DNA of 64,000 bases from Polaromonas sp. (lineage in GTDB: Bacteria > Pseudomonadota > Gammaproteobacteria > Burkholderiales > Burkholderiaceae_C), in assembly GCA_030654695.1 (NCBI GenBank), contig JAURWY010000003.1, positions 1 to 64,000 on the forward strand, read 5' to 3'. The stretch's first letter is position 1; every line of letters begins with the position of its first letter. The position numbers and the translations under genes were made by a program. The notes under the pieces were generated by a model. That model saw only the letters and a list, made by a program, of their open reading frames with translations, did not search any database and was not told the origin of the DNA. Shown in pieces: positions 63,792 to 64,000 of this stretch.

Positions 63792-64000
63792 ATGTCATCA
63801 ACCACCGATTTAAAACAACTCGTCGAAGCGCTCGGCGACGCCATCGTGATCGCCGACGCCAGTGGCGCCATCACCTTGTGGAACCCGGCGGCAGAGCGGA
63901 TCTTCGGCTTCACGGACAGCGAAGCCCTGGGCAAGTCGCTGGACATCATCACGCCGCAGCGCTTGCAACATCGCCATTGGGAGGGTTACCACAAGACCAT
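63792..64000 (+). CDS. PAS domain sensor protein, N-terminal part (runs off the window)
   Basis: The first 69 codons encode MSSTTDLKQLVEALGDAIVI then ADASGAITLWNPAAERIFGF, the start of a PAS domain (ALGDAIVIADASGAITLWNP...). The output domain lies outside the window, so it may be a sensor kinase, chemoreceptor or diguanylate cyclase. Separated from frc by a terminator, with the ATG at 63792. No strong Shine-Dalgarno is seen. Confidence 0.8.
   Translation, partial: MSSTTDLKQLVEALGDAIVIADASGAITLWNPAAERIFGFTDSEALGKSLDIITPQRLQHRHWEGYHKT

Noticed and set aside
1..64000. CRISPR arrays, complete insertion sequences or prophage
   Set aside because: No regularly spaced repeats, transposase, integrase or phage structural genes were seen on either strand.

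Overview
The window is a 64 kb piece of a betaproteobacterial chromosome, most likely Burkholderiales and probably Comamonadaceae. This rests on the guaB-rnfH-ratA-smpB block, the rimP-nusA-infB-rbfA-truB-typA operon, several Bug/TctC-type periplasmic binding proteins, GC-rich intergenic palindromes of the kind common in that family, and a zapB-zapA-6S RNA-TSUP exporter neighbourhood. The genus cannot be fixed from sequence alone.

Layout. 0-11.6 kb: housekeeping genes for purine synthesis (guaB, partial), rnfH/ratA, trans-translation (smpB), an acyl-CoA hydrolase, and the transcription/translation operon rimP to typA on the minus strand. 11.6-17.3 kb: a yejABEF-type oligopeptide (microcin C-type) ABC importer. 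17.3-23.6 kb: fabI, a secreted-type ATP-dependent DNA ligase, a large PLP basic-amino-acid decarboxylase, an NfeD/SPFH pair, a DUF2237 protein and tRNA-Ser(GGA). 23.6-30.2 kb: a decayed TctC gene, then one minus-strand operon encoding a molybdenum hydroxylase (iorA/iorB type) translationally coupled to soxXYZA and a flavoprotein soxF; soxB and soxCD are absent here. 30.4-39.4 kb: scattered metabolism (enoyl-CoA hydratase, MFS transporter, split AtuA-type protein with a TctC protein, SUI1 factor, glyoxalase II, aminotransferase, endonuclease III). 39.4-45.1 kb: a vitamin B12 uptake operon (receptor, two binding proteins, permease, ATPase) behind a cobalamin riboswitch. 45.1-45.9 kb: zapB-like, zapA and the 6S RNA gene.

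45.92-54.37 kb: an 8.4 kb insertion, bounded by two exact 20-bp direct copies of the 3' strand of the 6S RNA closing stem. It carries a chaperone-usher surface-fibre operon with DUF4402-like subunits and a divergently transcribed histidine kinase/response regulator pair. The regulator has an in-frame TAA in its receiver domain. No integrase is visible. The ancestral downstream neighbour appears to be the TauE/SafE-type exporter that follows the right-hand repeat.

54.4-64 kb: TSUP exporter, HPP-CBS membrane protein, a tripartite tricarboxylate transporter (tctC-tctB-tctA), a Crp/Fnr regulator, oxalyl-CoA decarboxylase, formyl-CoA:oxalate CoA-transferase and the start of a PAS sensor. These look like one oxalate uptake and degradation locus. 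FNR-like palindromes lie upstream of both transcription units, one centred 41.5 bp from a predicted start site, and the local regulator has a recognition helix of matching E-x-x-S-R type. The points most worth a second look are the 6S RNA insertion with its pilus system, the molybdenum-hydroxylase/Sox operon, and the oxalate regulon.
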